DNA from: Chryseobacterium indologenes
GTDB lineage: Bacteria > Bacteroidota > Bacteroidia > Flavobacteriales > Weeksellaceae
Assembly (NCBI RefSeq): GCF_002025665.1
Contig: NZ_CP018786.1
Location: 868,001-932,000 of the forward strand
Direction of reading: 5' to 3'
Length of the DNA stretch: 64,000 bases
Shown here piece after piece: positions 17,447-25,238 of this stretch (position 1 is its first letter; the number at the start of each line of letters is the position of its first letter). A model generated the notes under the pieces. That model was not told the DNA's origin, did no database searches, and saw nothing but the letters and a program-made list of their open reading frames with translations. Both the position numbers and the translations under genes were made by a program.

Positions 17447-17474
17447 ACACAATATATTAACACTTTTATTGATC

Positions 17475-17657
17475 TTAGCAGATTTCTAAAGTTGAATCAA
17501 GTGTGTGGTCAATCCACGTTTCTTTGTCATAACATTCTCCTTTGTTAGTAGCAACGTAGTTGATAGCAGTTTCCCCACCTTTAATAGTCTGTAGATTTTT
17601 CATTTTTTTGTTTTCCAAAGAAGAGAAGTCTCTCTTCATTCCATTTAATTTTTTCAT
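17475..17657 (-). CDS. Grasp-with-spasm RiPP precursor peptide, 60 aa
   Basis: A 60-aa peptide beginning MKKLNGMKRDFSSLENKKMK. The leader (about 1-28) is basic and ends in LQTIKGG, a double-Gly-type cleavage site common in Bacteroidota natural product precursors. The 32-residue core, which begins ETAINYVATNKGECYD and ends LDSTLEIC, contains several Thr and Asp/Glu that could be joined by an ATP-grasp ligase, and two Cys (42 and 60). The frame is open further upstream, but the ATG at 17657 gives the typical precursor form. It is the first gene of the operon. Confidence 0.85.
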   Translation of the reverse strand: MKKLNGMKRDFSSLENKKMKNLQTIKGGETAINYVATNKGECYDKETWIDHTLDSTLEIC

Positions 17658-18196
17658 GTGTGTAATTTTTAATTGTTTTATGTAAATCATTTGTGTCAAA
17701 TTATCCCATGACCTGGGGTGAATAATTCTAAACTTTATCATACACTGTACACTTGTAGTCAAAAATGAAGAATGTATTTCATCAACGTTGATGGGATAAA
17801 ACTATAACTATTTAGATCACTTTATAGGGATAAAATGTGCAAATGATTTGTATTTTTTCTGTATACACAAATGCAAATTTTACTCTGAAAGAGAGCTGGG
17901 TTTTGGTGAAATATTTGAAATATGAAAAAGTATAAATTACATGATCATCATCTAAATAAAACAAAATGTCTTAATACGAGGTTACAGAGTAATATTTTCT
18001 ATTGTACAATATCCGGAAATAAATAGTTTTTAGTCCGGAAATAAGACCTTGGTCAACTTATGTTGGTTATAATTTGTATGCTTTCGGTGTGATTTTTTAT
18101 GAAGAAGTCCCACTTTTTACTCAAAAATAAAGGTAAATATCTTCTCTTTTTTTATAGAAAACCTCTGGTTTTAAAAATTTAAAGCTGAACAAATGA

Positions 18197-18226
18197 AATA
18201 TAAATATAAATATAAATATAAATATG
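18197..18226. repeat. Short tandem repeat (AAATAT)5
   Basis: Five exact copies of a 6-base AT unit directly next to the terminator hairpin at 18227-18258. On the minus strand it forms the T-rich tail of that terminator. Confidence 0.85.
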
Positions 18227-18258
18227 AGGCATTTCAGCAATGAGTTGAAATGCCTTTT
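18227..18258 (-). terminator. Terminator of the TPR-HTH regulator gene
   Basis: AGGCATTTCA pairs with TGAAATGCCT around a 9-nt loop, 24 bp past the stop codon, followed on the minus strand by the AT hexamer array. Confidence 0.8.
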
Positions 18259-18281
18259 AGTATACTATAGATATTGACTGC

Positions 18282-20132
18282 TTACTCAGCGAGTACTCCC
18301 TGAAAAAAAGATTCTAAGGCCATATTTTCATCCAGCCCGAACTTCTTTTTCAGGCGGTATTTGGTCATTCTTACACTCTTGGGCTCTACATTGAGGAGGT
18401 TGGCTATCTGTTTCGTATCCATTCCCAGATAGATGTAGGCGCAGTATTTTAAATCCAGAGCTGTAAGTTTTTGTTGGGCTTTTTCAGTAATGTTTTTAAA
18501 AAAATCAGGATGCAGTTCCTGAATGGTGAATCTGATCTTTTCAAAATCATTATCAACGCGGTTTTCTCCCTTTACAACCTGATGAATATTGATATCAGTA
18601 TCAGAAAGCTGGTTCTGAAGGTTCTGAAGAACTTCATTCTTATGTTGGATATGAAGCTGGCTGGCTAGTACCTCACTTTGAAGCTTTTGTTGCTGAAGGG
18701 TAAGAAGTTCCTGCTCTGCTTTTAATCTGGCCTGTTCTTCCTTCTGGAGTTTGATTTGTATTTCTGCTTCATGCTTTTCCGTATCAAGCTTATTTTCTCT
18801 TTCTATAGAATATCGCAGCTTAAAATGATAAGAACGGAACATAAAGAATGCTCCAATCAATCCTATAATCCCCAAACCGATATAGAGGAGTTTCTCTTTT
18901 TTCAGACTGGCTGTTTTTTCGGTGAGAGATCTGAGTTCAGTTTCTTTTTTCTGAGATTGAAATTGAGCTTCCAGTCTTTTGGCAGTTTCAGCCTGTCCTT
19001 CATCAAAAAGAAGGTTATTGTATTCTGTTACCTTTGACTCATACTCATAGGCTTTCTGGTAATTTTTTTGTTTGGCATATAGCTGGGCAAGATCTTTTAC
19101 CACATTAATCATCACATGGTAATAGACCGGCTTTTGGGTAAGAAGAATTGTTTCTGCTTTCAGGAGATATTGTTCTGATAAAGCGTCATTTTGATCCCGT
19201 GATGCAAGATTGCTCAAAACACCAAGTGCTCCAGCCTGCATTCCCTGATTAAGGGTGGTATGCTCAGTAAGGGCTAATATTTCGTTAGCATTCTTCTGAA
19301 TTTCCTCCCGTATCTCAGGAGTCATAACAGGATAGCTCAAATAGTAATTGATAAGATTCAGCAGTGCCATAGCATGTACGTGTGCAGAAACATGCCCAGG
19401 AAACTGATGATATAGGGCTACAGCCTTTTTACACATTTCTATGACAGGTTTCAGATCTTTTAAGTCTCCGGTCTTTGCATGTTGGAAAGAGTAGCAAACT
19501 GCCAATGCAGAATAGGCCGAACTCAATAGATTTTTATTTCCTGATTTCTCAGCAAACTCAATGGATTTTTTTGCATATTTGGTAGCATTTTCAGCATCAT
19601 TCCATTCAGTGTAGATTCCGTAGAGAAGATAATTGAGTTTTGCATTCAGCATGATTTCTGAAGGCTGCTTTTCTACCATAGGAAGTACTTTCTGTATCAG
19701 TTTGATTGTGCTTTCAGATTCACCAAGAGCATTCATGTAGTAGATATTCAGATAACTGGCATATAGCGAGGCAGTTTTATTATTGCTCTTCTGAACAATT
19801 TCATTCGCAGCATCAATGATAGGTGGAATTGTATTGTACTCGGACTGGTTAAGCTTAATAATTCCTTTTTGGGTAAGTGCTTTTACTTCTTCGGCATCAT
19901 TTTGTTCCTTTTTAGCCAGTTCCATTTGTTGCTGTACATATTTTTCGGCGGTATTATATTGATCACTGACTCTGTAATATTCGGTAAGCTCGTTATAAAT
20001 TTTGAATTTTTCTGCGGTTGTAATATGCTCTTCGCTCAATTGGTTTTTAATGCCATCGATAAATGTATTCTGTGCAGGGTATAAGGTGCAGATAAAAAGT
20101 ATACAATATAAAAGTGAGTACTTTAGTTTCAT
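18282..20132 (-). CDS. TPR / transmembrane / HTH regulatory protein
   Basis: A 616-aa protein starting at the ATG at 20132 (MKLKYSLLYCILFICTLYPAQ, a signal peptide). A frame extension to a TTG at 20147 is rejected. Residues 25-400 are TPR-like helical hairpins that would lie in the periplasm. One membrane span lies at about 415-434 (LLYIGLGIIGLIGAFFMF). A charged coiled coil (about 440-515) follows. The last 60 residues form a LuxR-like HTH (MDTKQIANLLNVEPKSVRMTKYRLKKKF). This layout, a one-component membrane-bound regulator, is common in Bacteroidota. Its target and signal are unknown. It stands near the RiPP operon but has its own terminator. Confidence 0.85.
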   Translation of the reverse strand: MKLKYSLLYCILFICTLYPAQNTFIDGIKNQLSEEHITTAEKFKIYNELTEYYRVSDQYNTAEKYVQQQMELAKKEQNDAEEVKALTQKGIIKLNQSEYNTIPPIIDAANEIVQKSNNKTASLYASYLNIYYMNALGESESTIKLIQKVLPMVEKQPSEIMLNAKLNYLLYGIYTEWNDAENATKYAKKSIEFAEKSGNKNLLSSAYSALAVCYSFQHAKTGDLKDLKPVIEMCKKAVALYHQFPGHVSAHVHAMALLNLINYYLSYPVMTPEIREEIQKNANEILALTEHTTLNQGMQAGALGVLSNLASRDQNDALSEQYLLKAETILLTQKPVYYHVMINVVKDLAQLYAKQKNYQKAYEYESKVTEYNNLLFDEGQAETAKRLEAQFQSQKKETELRSLTEKTASLKKEKLLYIGLGIIGLIGAFFMFRSYHFKLRYSIERENKLDTEKHEAEIQIKLQKEEQARLKAEQELLTLQQQKLQSEVLASQLHIQHKNEVLQNLQNQLSDTDINIHQVVKGENRVDNDFEKIRFTIQELHPDFFKNITEKAQQKLTALDLKYCAYIYLGMDTKQIANLLNVEPKSVRMTKYRLKKKFGLDENMALESFFQGVLAE

Positions 20133-20370
20133 AGGGTGAAAGTACAAAAATTGTAGACACCTGTCAATTTCCTACATAAAAAAGTAAAAATGATTTTAGT
20201 TTTTATATTGTTGTAAATCAGTGTTTTATTTGTTTTTGTAGACGTTTTGTAGTCAGTTTTAATCTCGGTTGAAGGTGTTTTGTAGTTGCTGAAATGATGA
20301 AGAAGGAATTTTTCTGTTGCAATTTTGAACCAGGAAAAAATCAAAAAATATTAATTAAAATTTTACAATT

Positions 20371-20691
20371 ATGGACAACAAAACATTATCAATTGTTTCT
20401 TATATTACGCTTTTCGGATGGCTGATTTCCTTCATTATCGGAAAAGAAAAGTCGAATAAACTTTTAAAATATCATCTGAAACAGTCTTTGGGATTGATTA
20501 TTTTTTCAGTTATATTATCCATCCTTCTCAATATCATATTGATGGTAACCAAAATCGGAATTCTTGGGATATTTGGTTTTATTCCTTTGGTACTGATGAT
20601 TATCGGAATCATTAATGCAGCCAATGATGTTGAAAAGCCTTTACCTCTGATCGGAAAAATGTTTGAAGATAAATTCTCTTTCATCGGTTAG
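20371..20691 (+). CDS. DUF4870 domain membrane protein
   Basis: A 106-aa protein with three to four hydrophobic spans and the DUF4870 pattern: an N-terminal span (SIVSYITLFGWLISFIIGK), then KSNKLLKYHLKQSLGLIIFS, in which the HxxQ-like segment leads into the second span. A final hydrophobic segment (GILGIFGFIPLVLMIIGIIN) is followed by a short soluble tail. The function of DUF4870 proteins is unknown. It is the first of a plus-strand row of seven genes; the next starts 18 bp later. Confidence 0.85.
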   Translation: MDNKTLSIVSYITLFGWLISFIIGKEKSNKLLKYHLKQSLGLIIFSVILSILLNIILMVTKIGILGIFGFIPLVLMIIGIINAANDVEKPLPLIGKMFEDKFSFIG

Positions 20692-20709
20692 GATCTGATT
20701 TTTTTGGAT

Positions 20710-21171
20710 ATGGAAGGCTTTAAACACTTAAAGAAAAAGGGTACGGAATATGAGGTGAAGCAGTATATGGCACTTCAGCATATTATAGGAATAGCCTGGG
20801 TTTGCATTTCGATGTTGCTTATTACCAATACCGGCTATATGAAGACAGGAATTGTTTTGCTTATCTTTTCATTATTGCTCACCATAGTTTCTTTTATTCC
20901 CCCAAAAGTAAATTTCGATACTGAAAATAAAACTCTTACTGTAGCGAATAATGGTTTGAACCGAAAGATATTTATTTATAATCTGGATGATTTTGAAGGT
21001 TTTGAACTGCAGACATTTCAGTTGGGATTTATTCCTCTGGGATGTTATTTGTATGCCAATTTTAAAAATGTATCACAATTTAAACGGCCTGTAATATCCC
21101 AGTCTTTCAGCAAAAGAATCATACAGGAAATCACTAATGAGCTGGAAGATATTACTACAAAAATAAAATAA
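20710..21171 (+). CDS. Membrane protein with PH-like soluble domain, 153 aa
   Basis: The frame begins at a TTG (20704), but the ATG two codons later (MEGFKHLKKKGTEYEV) is preferred. Two membrane spans (about 25-42 and 46-64) are followed by a beta-rich part: VNFDTENKTLTVANN, then IYNLDDFEGFEL. This order recurs in the genes at 23149 and 23606, so the three look like distant relatives. The soluble part resembles bacterial PH-like domains in pattern only. Function unknown. It probably shares a transcript with the DUF4870 gene. Confidence 0.78.
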   Translation: MEGFKHLKKKGTEYEVKQYMALQHIIGIAWVCISMLLITNTGYMKTGIVLLIFSLLLTIVSFIPPKVNFDTENKTLTVANNGLNRKIFIYNLDDFEGFELQTFQLGFIPLGCYLYANFKNVSQFKRPVISQSFSKRIIQEITNELEDITTKIK

Positions 21172-21199
21172 AAATACCTATCACAATTAATATAGAATT

Positions 21200-22156
21200 A
21201 TGAAAAGATCATTCGTTATCATTGGAGTAATTTTTCTGAGCCTTTCTGCAATATCGTGTGATAAATTGGAGAAAATTAAAGAAAAGCTTTCACAGAATAC
21301 TGCTCCTAAGCAGGTAAATCCTTTCAGTGTCAATTCAGGAGATCCCAACAGAGATATTATTTCTTTTAACAATAAAATCGTAAAAATGGATGATGCCCAT
21401 TCAGATTTTATCAAAAACTTCCAGAATTCACTGATTCAGATGGAAGAGTATGTAAAGAATGTAACTGCTAATCCGCAGTTTTCAGGAATCACACCTATTT
21501 TCACACCTACAATTATGATGCATGCCCATCAGGAATTGAAAGCTCCTGATGTATTGGGAAAAGATTTTCAGACACTTGTTGATACAATGAAGGATACAAT
21601 GACTCAATTGGAAACTTTAAAGAAAGAACTAGAAAGCTATAAAGAAGCAGAAGACTGGAAGGATGATCAAGGTAAAAAAGTAACTGAGATGAGTGAAAAA
21701 GCTAAAAAGCTAATGCAGGAAAACCGTACTGCTGCCACGGATTTGTTTGCAAAACTTTCTCCCAGAGCAGATAAGGCGGAAATAGAAATCCTTAAAGATC
21801 ATCCGCTTAAAACACAGATCCTCCAATCCAGAGAAACGATGGAACTGGCTCAGAAGATCATAGATGACTCTTATGATGTAACGGATATCAATGTCTATAA
21901 AAATAAATTTTCCCAACAGTATCTGCAGATGGAAAAATTATACAACAGAAATATCAGCGAAAGTATTCCATCATCGGAAAAACAGAAGGAAAGCAGTTAT
22001 CAGGCATTCAATAATTCTGTTAACGATTTTCTTGGTAAAATGAGAATTGTACAAAGGAGTCTGAATGAAAATAATCAGGAACTGAACAGAGATCTTGATG
22101 ACCTGGAAAGAGAAGCAGGCTACATCCTTGATCGTTATAACAGTTTTGTAGACTGA
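21200..22156 (+). CDS. DUF3829-like lipoprotein
   Basis: A 318-aa protein with a lipoprotein signal (MKRSFVIIGVIFLSLSAISC, lipid on Cys20). The rest is almost wholly helical and charged, with segments such as IISFNNKIVKMDDAHSDFIK and a long C-terminal helix (NQELNRDLDDLEREAGYILD). This matches DUF3829/YiiG-type lipoproteins, whose role is not known. It is 28 bp after the membrane protein gene and 26 bp before a 58-aa gene, consistent with an operon. Confidence 0.8.
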   Translation: MKRSFVIIGVIFLSLSAISCDKLEKIKEKLSQNTAPKQVNPFSVNSGDPNRDIISFNNKIVKMDDAHSDFIKNFQNSLIQMEEYVKNVTANPQFSGITPIFTPTIMMHAHQELKAPDVLGKDFQTLVDTMKDTMTQLETLKKELESYKEAEDWKDDQGKKVTEMSEKAKKLMQENRTAATDLFAKLSPRADKAEIEILKDHPLKTQILQSRETMELAQKIIDDSYDVTDINVYKNKFSQQYLQMEKLYNRNISESIPSSEKQKESSYQAFNNSVNDFLGKMRIVQRSLNENNQELNRDLDDLEREAGYILDRYNSFVD

Positions 22157-22182
22157 TTTACCAATAACTAAAACCTGATAGT

Positions 22183-22359
22183 ATGAAAAAAATACTAGGA
22201 ATTATTTTGATAATAATAGGCTTTTGCCTGGTAGTTGTGATTAAAATAGGACCATCCAGAGAAACTTCCTGGCTGTTTAAATATGGAGAGCTGATTCCTA
22301 TGCTCGCTGGAGCAGCGATTTTGATTCCCGGATTAATCCTCTATAATAAAAACAGATAG
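22183..22359 (+). CDS. Small membrane protein, 58 aa
   Basis: A short gene: ATG at 22183, TAG at 22357-22359. It encodes MKKILGIILIIIGFCLVVVI, a polar loop (PSRETSWLFKYGEL), a second hydrophobic segment (IPMLAGAAILIPGLILY) and the tail NKNR. Two membrane spans with a positive C-terminus are a credible membrane protein. It begins 26 bp after the DUF3829 gene in the same direction. No family recognised. Confidence 0.7.
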   Translation: MKKILGIILIIIGFCLVVVIKIGPSRETSWLFKYGELIPMLAGAAILIPGLILYNKNR

Positions 22360-22457
22360 CTATAATCATGAAATTGAACAGCCTTTGTAAGAATATAAGG
22401 TGCTGATTTGACAGGATAAAGGTATTTTTACCGCCCATTTTAAAAAAGAAAAGAAAT

Positions 22458-22991
22458 ATGGATTTTGAAATTTTGAAACAGCAGATAGAAGACGCTGCTA
22501 AGAAAGCTTTTTTAGAAGTGTATGAAAAGCATGGTGCAGAAGGAATTTACAGCTTTGCACTGTACAGCGATGAGGGAGCAATGACAGTATGTCCTGCAGC
22601 CAATACATTGAAAGTAATGGAAAATGCAGAGGAGGAAGATGCTCTTTATTATAAATATGAACCGGCAGAATGGACCTATGAAATGGAAGGAGCCGATAAA
22701 GAATTTGATAGCATCTGTACTCAGTTGAGGGCAGAGCTTAGTAAACATGATGACGATGATCAATGGTTTGAGCGTTTTCAGATCAAATTATATTCAACCT
22801 GCATTGAAGTACTGGAGAAACTTAAAAATGAGAACTTTTTCACAAAGATTACAGGCAAAGATGTTTTCCTGATTTTCACGGTTTCAGATTATGAGTTTGA
22901 ACAAAAAGACCTGAAGAATCTTATCATTAGACTGAATGATAATGAATACAAAAATGAATATCTGGACTGGATGGCTACCTGGGGCAATTAA
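22458..22991 (+). CDS. DUF4303 family protein
   Basis: A 177-aa soluble, acidic protein that fits DUF4303: an N-terminal helix (ILKQQIEDAAKKAFLEVYEK), then IYSFALYSDEGAMTVCPAAN, a Trp-containing segment (YEPAEWTYEMEG), a helix with a Cys (CIEVLEKLKNENFF), and VFLIFTVSDYE followed by the Trp-rich end. Members of this family occur widely, some in contact-dependent toxin immunity regions, but no toxin gene is visible here. It is in the same orientation as the surrounding small genes. Confidence 0.8.
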   Translation: MDFEILKQQIEDAAKKAFLEVYEKHGAEGIYSFALYSDEGAMTVCPAANTLKVMENAEEEDALYYKYEPAEWTYEMEGADKEFDSICTQLRAELSKHDDDDQWFERFQIKLYSTCIEVLEKLKNENFFTKITGKDVFLIFTVSDYEFEQKDLKNLIIRLNDNEYKNEYLDWMATWGN

Positions 22992-23148
22992 AAGAATGAG
23001 GAATTAAAAAAACACTTTAAATATATACGTATGAAGTCCGATAAAATAATTGTCTCAGAAGCCTCTTATACATTACAATCTATATAAAAGCTTTTTAAAG
23101 CATTAGACTCAACTCCCAACTAAAATATAAAGAACAATTACATTCATT

Positions 23149-23628
23149 ATGAACAACTATCAATTTTATAAACAAGAAGGAAATCAATACATTTTTAGAA
23201 ACCAGCCGGTGTTTATTGCGGTGCTCTGCATTATTTTTCTGGTCATTGCAGGGTTAATTTTTAACAGTGTAAGAACCGGTAGCTATATTATTATGGCAGT
23301 AGTAGCACTTATTGTAGTCAACTTCTTTACCAAGAAATTTATCATCGATATGGATCGTAAAACGATTACCGGGAAACATACGATTTTTGTTCCGGCAAGA
23401 ACATATCCTATTGAGAATTTCAGAAATTTTCATGTGGTAGCAACAAAATATATGGGTTTTATTACCACCAATGTAATGCTTTCTGTTTATTTTGAAGTAG
23501 ATGGTAAAGAAAAACAGCTTACAATAGGCCAGGCGCTTACCCAGAAAGGAATACAGAAAATGGTCAATGAAACAGAGGATATTTTGAACATTAATCATCC
23601 TGAAAATGAACATCAAAGACCGCTATAA
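23149..23628 (+). CDS. Membrane protein with PH-like soluble domain, 159 aa
   Basis: Two spans (about 22-39 and 46-62: VFIAVLCIIFLVIAGLIFN and SYIIMAVVALIVVNFF) precede a beta-rich domain with IIDMDRKTITGKHTIFVPAR, YPIENFRNFHVVATKYMGF and a soluble C-terminus. It is similar in layout to the genes at 20710 and 23606. Its 3' end overlaps the next gene by 23 nt in a different frame, so the two are translated from one message. Function unknown. Confidence 0.78.
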   Translation: MNNYQFYKQEGNQYIFRNQPVFIAVLCIIFLVIAGLIFNSVRTGSYIIMAVVALIVVNFFTKKFIIDMDRKTITGKHTIFVPARTYPIENFRNFHVVATKYMGFITTNVMLSVYFEVDGKEKQLTIGQALTQKGIQKMVNETEDILNINHPENEHQRPL

Positions 23629-24124
23629 GTTTGAAGAAAACGGAAGTGAAATCAGCTTTATGCCCAATTACAGTTTCATTCGCACTTTGGTTTGGTGGCT
23701 GGCATTGGGAGTCATTGCACTTCCTGTGATCATCTATTATTTTATGGATAAAATGTCCGGAGATCAGTTCAAAATTGCCATGGGATTATGGGTTGTTTAT
23801 ATGATCTACTTCCTGTTTGACCTCTTTTTCAGAATTCCTGTGAAATATATTTTTGATAAATCGGAAAAGTGTATTTACAGAAAACTGTTACTTTCCAAAA
23901 AGCTCATGAATTTTGATGAAATGACCTATTTTGTGAATGATGAAAGAGGTGGATATTATTATTCCATCGGTAAAAAGAGAAATCAGTTTGTAAAAAACTA
24001 CAGAATCAGTAATTATTTTTCAGGTTCAAAAGCTTCCGAGAGAAGACAGGACGAGTATATAAAAGAAATTTTATGTCCTGTTCTCATTGCAGTAGGAATT
24101 CCCTTGAGTCAGGAAGAACAATAA
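23606..24124 (+). CDS. Membrane protein with PH-like soluble domain, 172 aa
   Basis: It begins MNIKDRYKFEENGSEISFMP inside the end of the preceding gene. Two spans follow (about 28-46 and 57-77), then a soluble part with DKSEKCIYRKLLLSKKLMNF and MTYFVNDERGGYYYSIG. Same design as the neighbouring gene and the one at 20710, suggesting duplication within the region. The overlap is not a frameshift: both proteins are complete with their own N-terminal spans. Last gene before a bidirectional terminator. Confidence 0.78.
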   Translation: MNIKDRYKFEENGSEISFMPNYSFIRTLVWWLALGVIALPVIIYYFMDKMSGDQFKIAMGLWVVYMIYFLFDLFFRIPVKYIFDKSEKCIYRKLLLSKKLMNFDEMTYFVNDERGGYYYSIGKKRNQFVKNYRISNYFSGSKASERRQDEYIKEILCPVLIAVGIPLSQEEQ

Positions 24125-24205
24125 TAAGCAGGGTAAAAACTAATACGATGAAGAATGAAGGTGTAACCATTCCTCTCTTTTTGACGGGGTGGTTTATACA
24201 CAATA

Positions 24206-24243
24206 AAAAAACCCGACGGTTTCGAAGAAACCGCCGGGTTTTG
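24206..24243. terminator. Bidirectional terminator
   Basis: AAACCCGACGGTTTC pairs with GAAACCGCCGGGTTT (one mismatch), between the plus-strand membrane genes and the convergent transketolase genes. A-runs and T-runs are present on both sides. Confidence 0.9.
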
Positions 24244-24263
24244 TCTATATAAAACAGCTTATA

Positions 24264-25208
24264 TTAAGCTAAAATTCTCTTCACAGCTTCTTTTACTGCA
24301 GCAGCATCAATTTTATACTTCTTCATAAGCTCTGCTGGTGTTGCAGACTCTCCGAAAGTGTCGTTTACCGCCACAAATTCCTGTCTTGTAGGTCTTTTTC
24401 TTGCAAGCATTCCTGCAACAGATTCTCCTAAACCTCCAAGGTAGTTGTGCTCTTCAGCCGTTACAATCTTACCTGTTTTTTCAACAGATTTTAAAATGAT
24501 CTCTTCATCAAGAGGCTTGATCGTGTGAATGTTGATAACTTCACAAGAAATACCTTCTTTCTCAAGCTCATCAGCAGCTACAAGAGATTCCCAAACAAGG
24601 TGTCCTGTTGCAACAATTGTTACATCAGTACCTTCCTGAAGCATAATTCCTTTTCCGATTTCGAAAGGCATATCTTCCGGAATGAAAACAGGAACTACTG
24701 GTCTTCCGAATCTTAAATATACAGGACCTTCAAAATCTGCAATCGCTAAGGTAGCAGCTTTTGTCTGGTTGTAGTCACAAGTGTTGATCACGGTCATTCC
24801 AGGAAGCATTTTCATCATCCCGATATCTTCAAGAACCTGATGAGTAGCTCCATCCTCTCCTAAAGTAAGACCTGCGTGAGATGCACAGATTTTTACATTT
24901 TTGTTAGAATAAGCGATAGACTGACGGATCTGGTCATATACTCTTGAAGTAGAGAAGTTAGCGAAAGTTCCTGTAAAAGGAATTTTTCCTGTAATACTAA
25001 GACCAGCTGCAATTCCCATCATGTTTGCTTCTGCAATACCAATCTGAAAGAATCTTTCAGGAGCTTTCTCAATGAATTTCTCCATCTTCAAAGAACCGAT
25101 AAGGTCTGCGCAAAGTGCTACTACATTAGGATTTTTGTCAGCCAGTTCAGCTAATCCTGCTCCGAATCCTGAACGCGTGTCCTTTTTTTCTGTATATGTA
25201 TATTTCAT
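24264..25208 (-). CDS. Transketolase, C-terminal subunit
   Basis: A 314-aa protein equal to the pyrimidine-binding and C-terminal domains of transketolase. It begins with [20 protein letters not shown], includes [15 protein letters not shown] (catalytic Glu region), [14 protein letters not shown] and [10 protein letters not shown], and ends in the C-terminal domain. It joins with the N-terminal subunit to move two-carbon units in the pentose phosphate pathway, using thiamine diphosphate. The gene is downstream of that subunit by 30 bp in one operon. Split transketolases are known in several bacterial lineages, so this is not a broken gene. Confidence 0.93.
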   Translation of the reverse strand: MKYTYTEKKDTRSGFGAGLAELADKNPNVVALCADLIGSLKMEKFIEKAPERFFQIGIAEANMMGIAAGLSITGKIPFTGTFANFSTSRVYDQIRQSIAYSNKNVKICASHAGLTLGEDGATHQVLEDIGMMKMLPGMTVINTCDYNQTKAATLAIADFEGPVYLRFGRPVVPVFIPEDMPFEIGKGIMLQEGTDVTIVATGHLVWESLVAADELEKEGISCEVINIHTIKPLDEEIILKSVEKTGKIVTAEEHNYLGGLGESVAGMLARKRPTRQEFVAVNDTFGESATPAELMKKYKIDAAAVKEAVKRILA

Positions 25209-25238
25209 TTTTATTTTATTAATCGAGATGTTAAGATA

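Larger units (their letters stand above)
17658..18281. other. Long AT-rich intergenic region, about 620 bp
   Basis: It holds the upstream region of the precursor gene, a possible 34-codon plus-strand frame (17922-18026) that I do not accept as a gene, a hexanucleotide repeat at 18197-18226, and the terminator of the TPR regulator. No second precursor peptide was found on either strand. Confidence 0.6.

Noticed and set aside
17922..18026. 34-codon plus-strand frame beginning MKKYKLHDHHLNKTK
   Set aside because: No upstream promoter or ribosome site, no recognisable precursor features and no neighbour in the same direction. It may be chance in AT-rich DNA.
23149..24124. Overlap of two membrane-protein genes as a frameshifted single gene
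   Set aside because: Each product has its own two spans and a complete soluble domain, so they are two genes.
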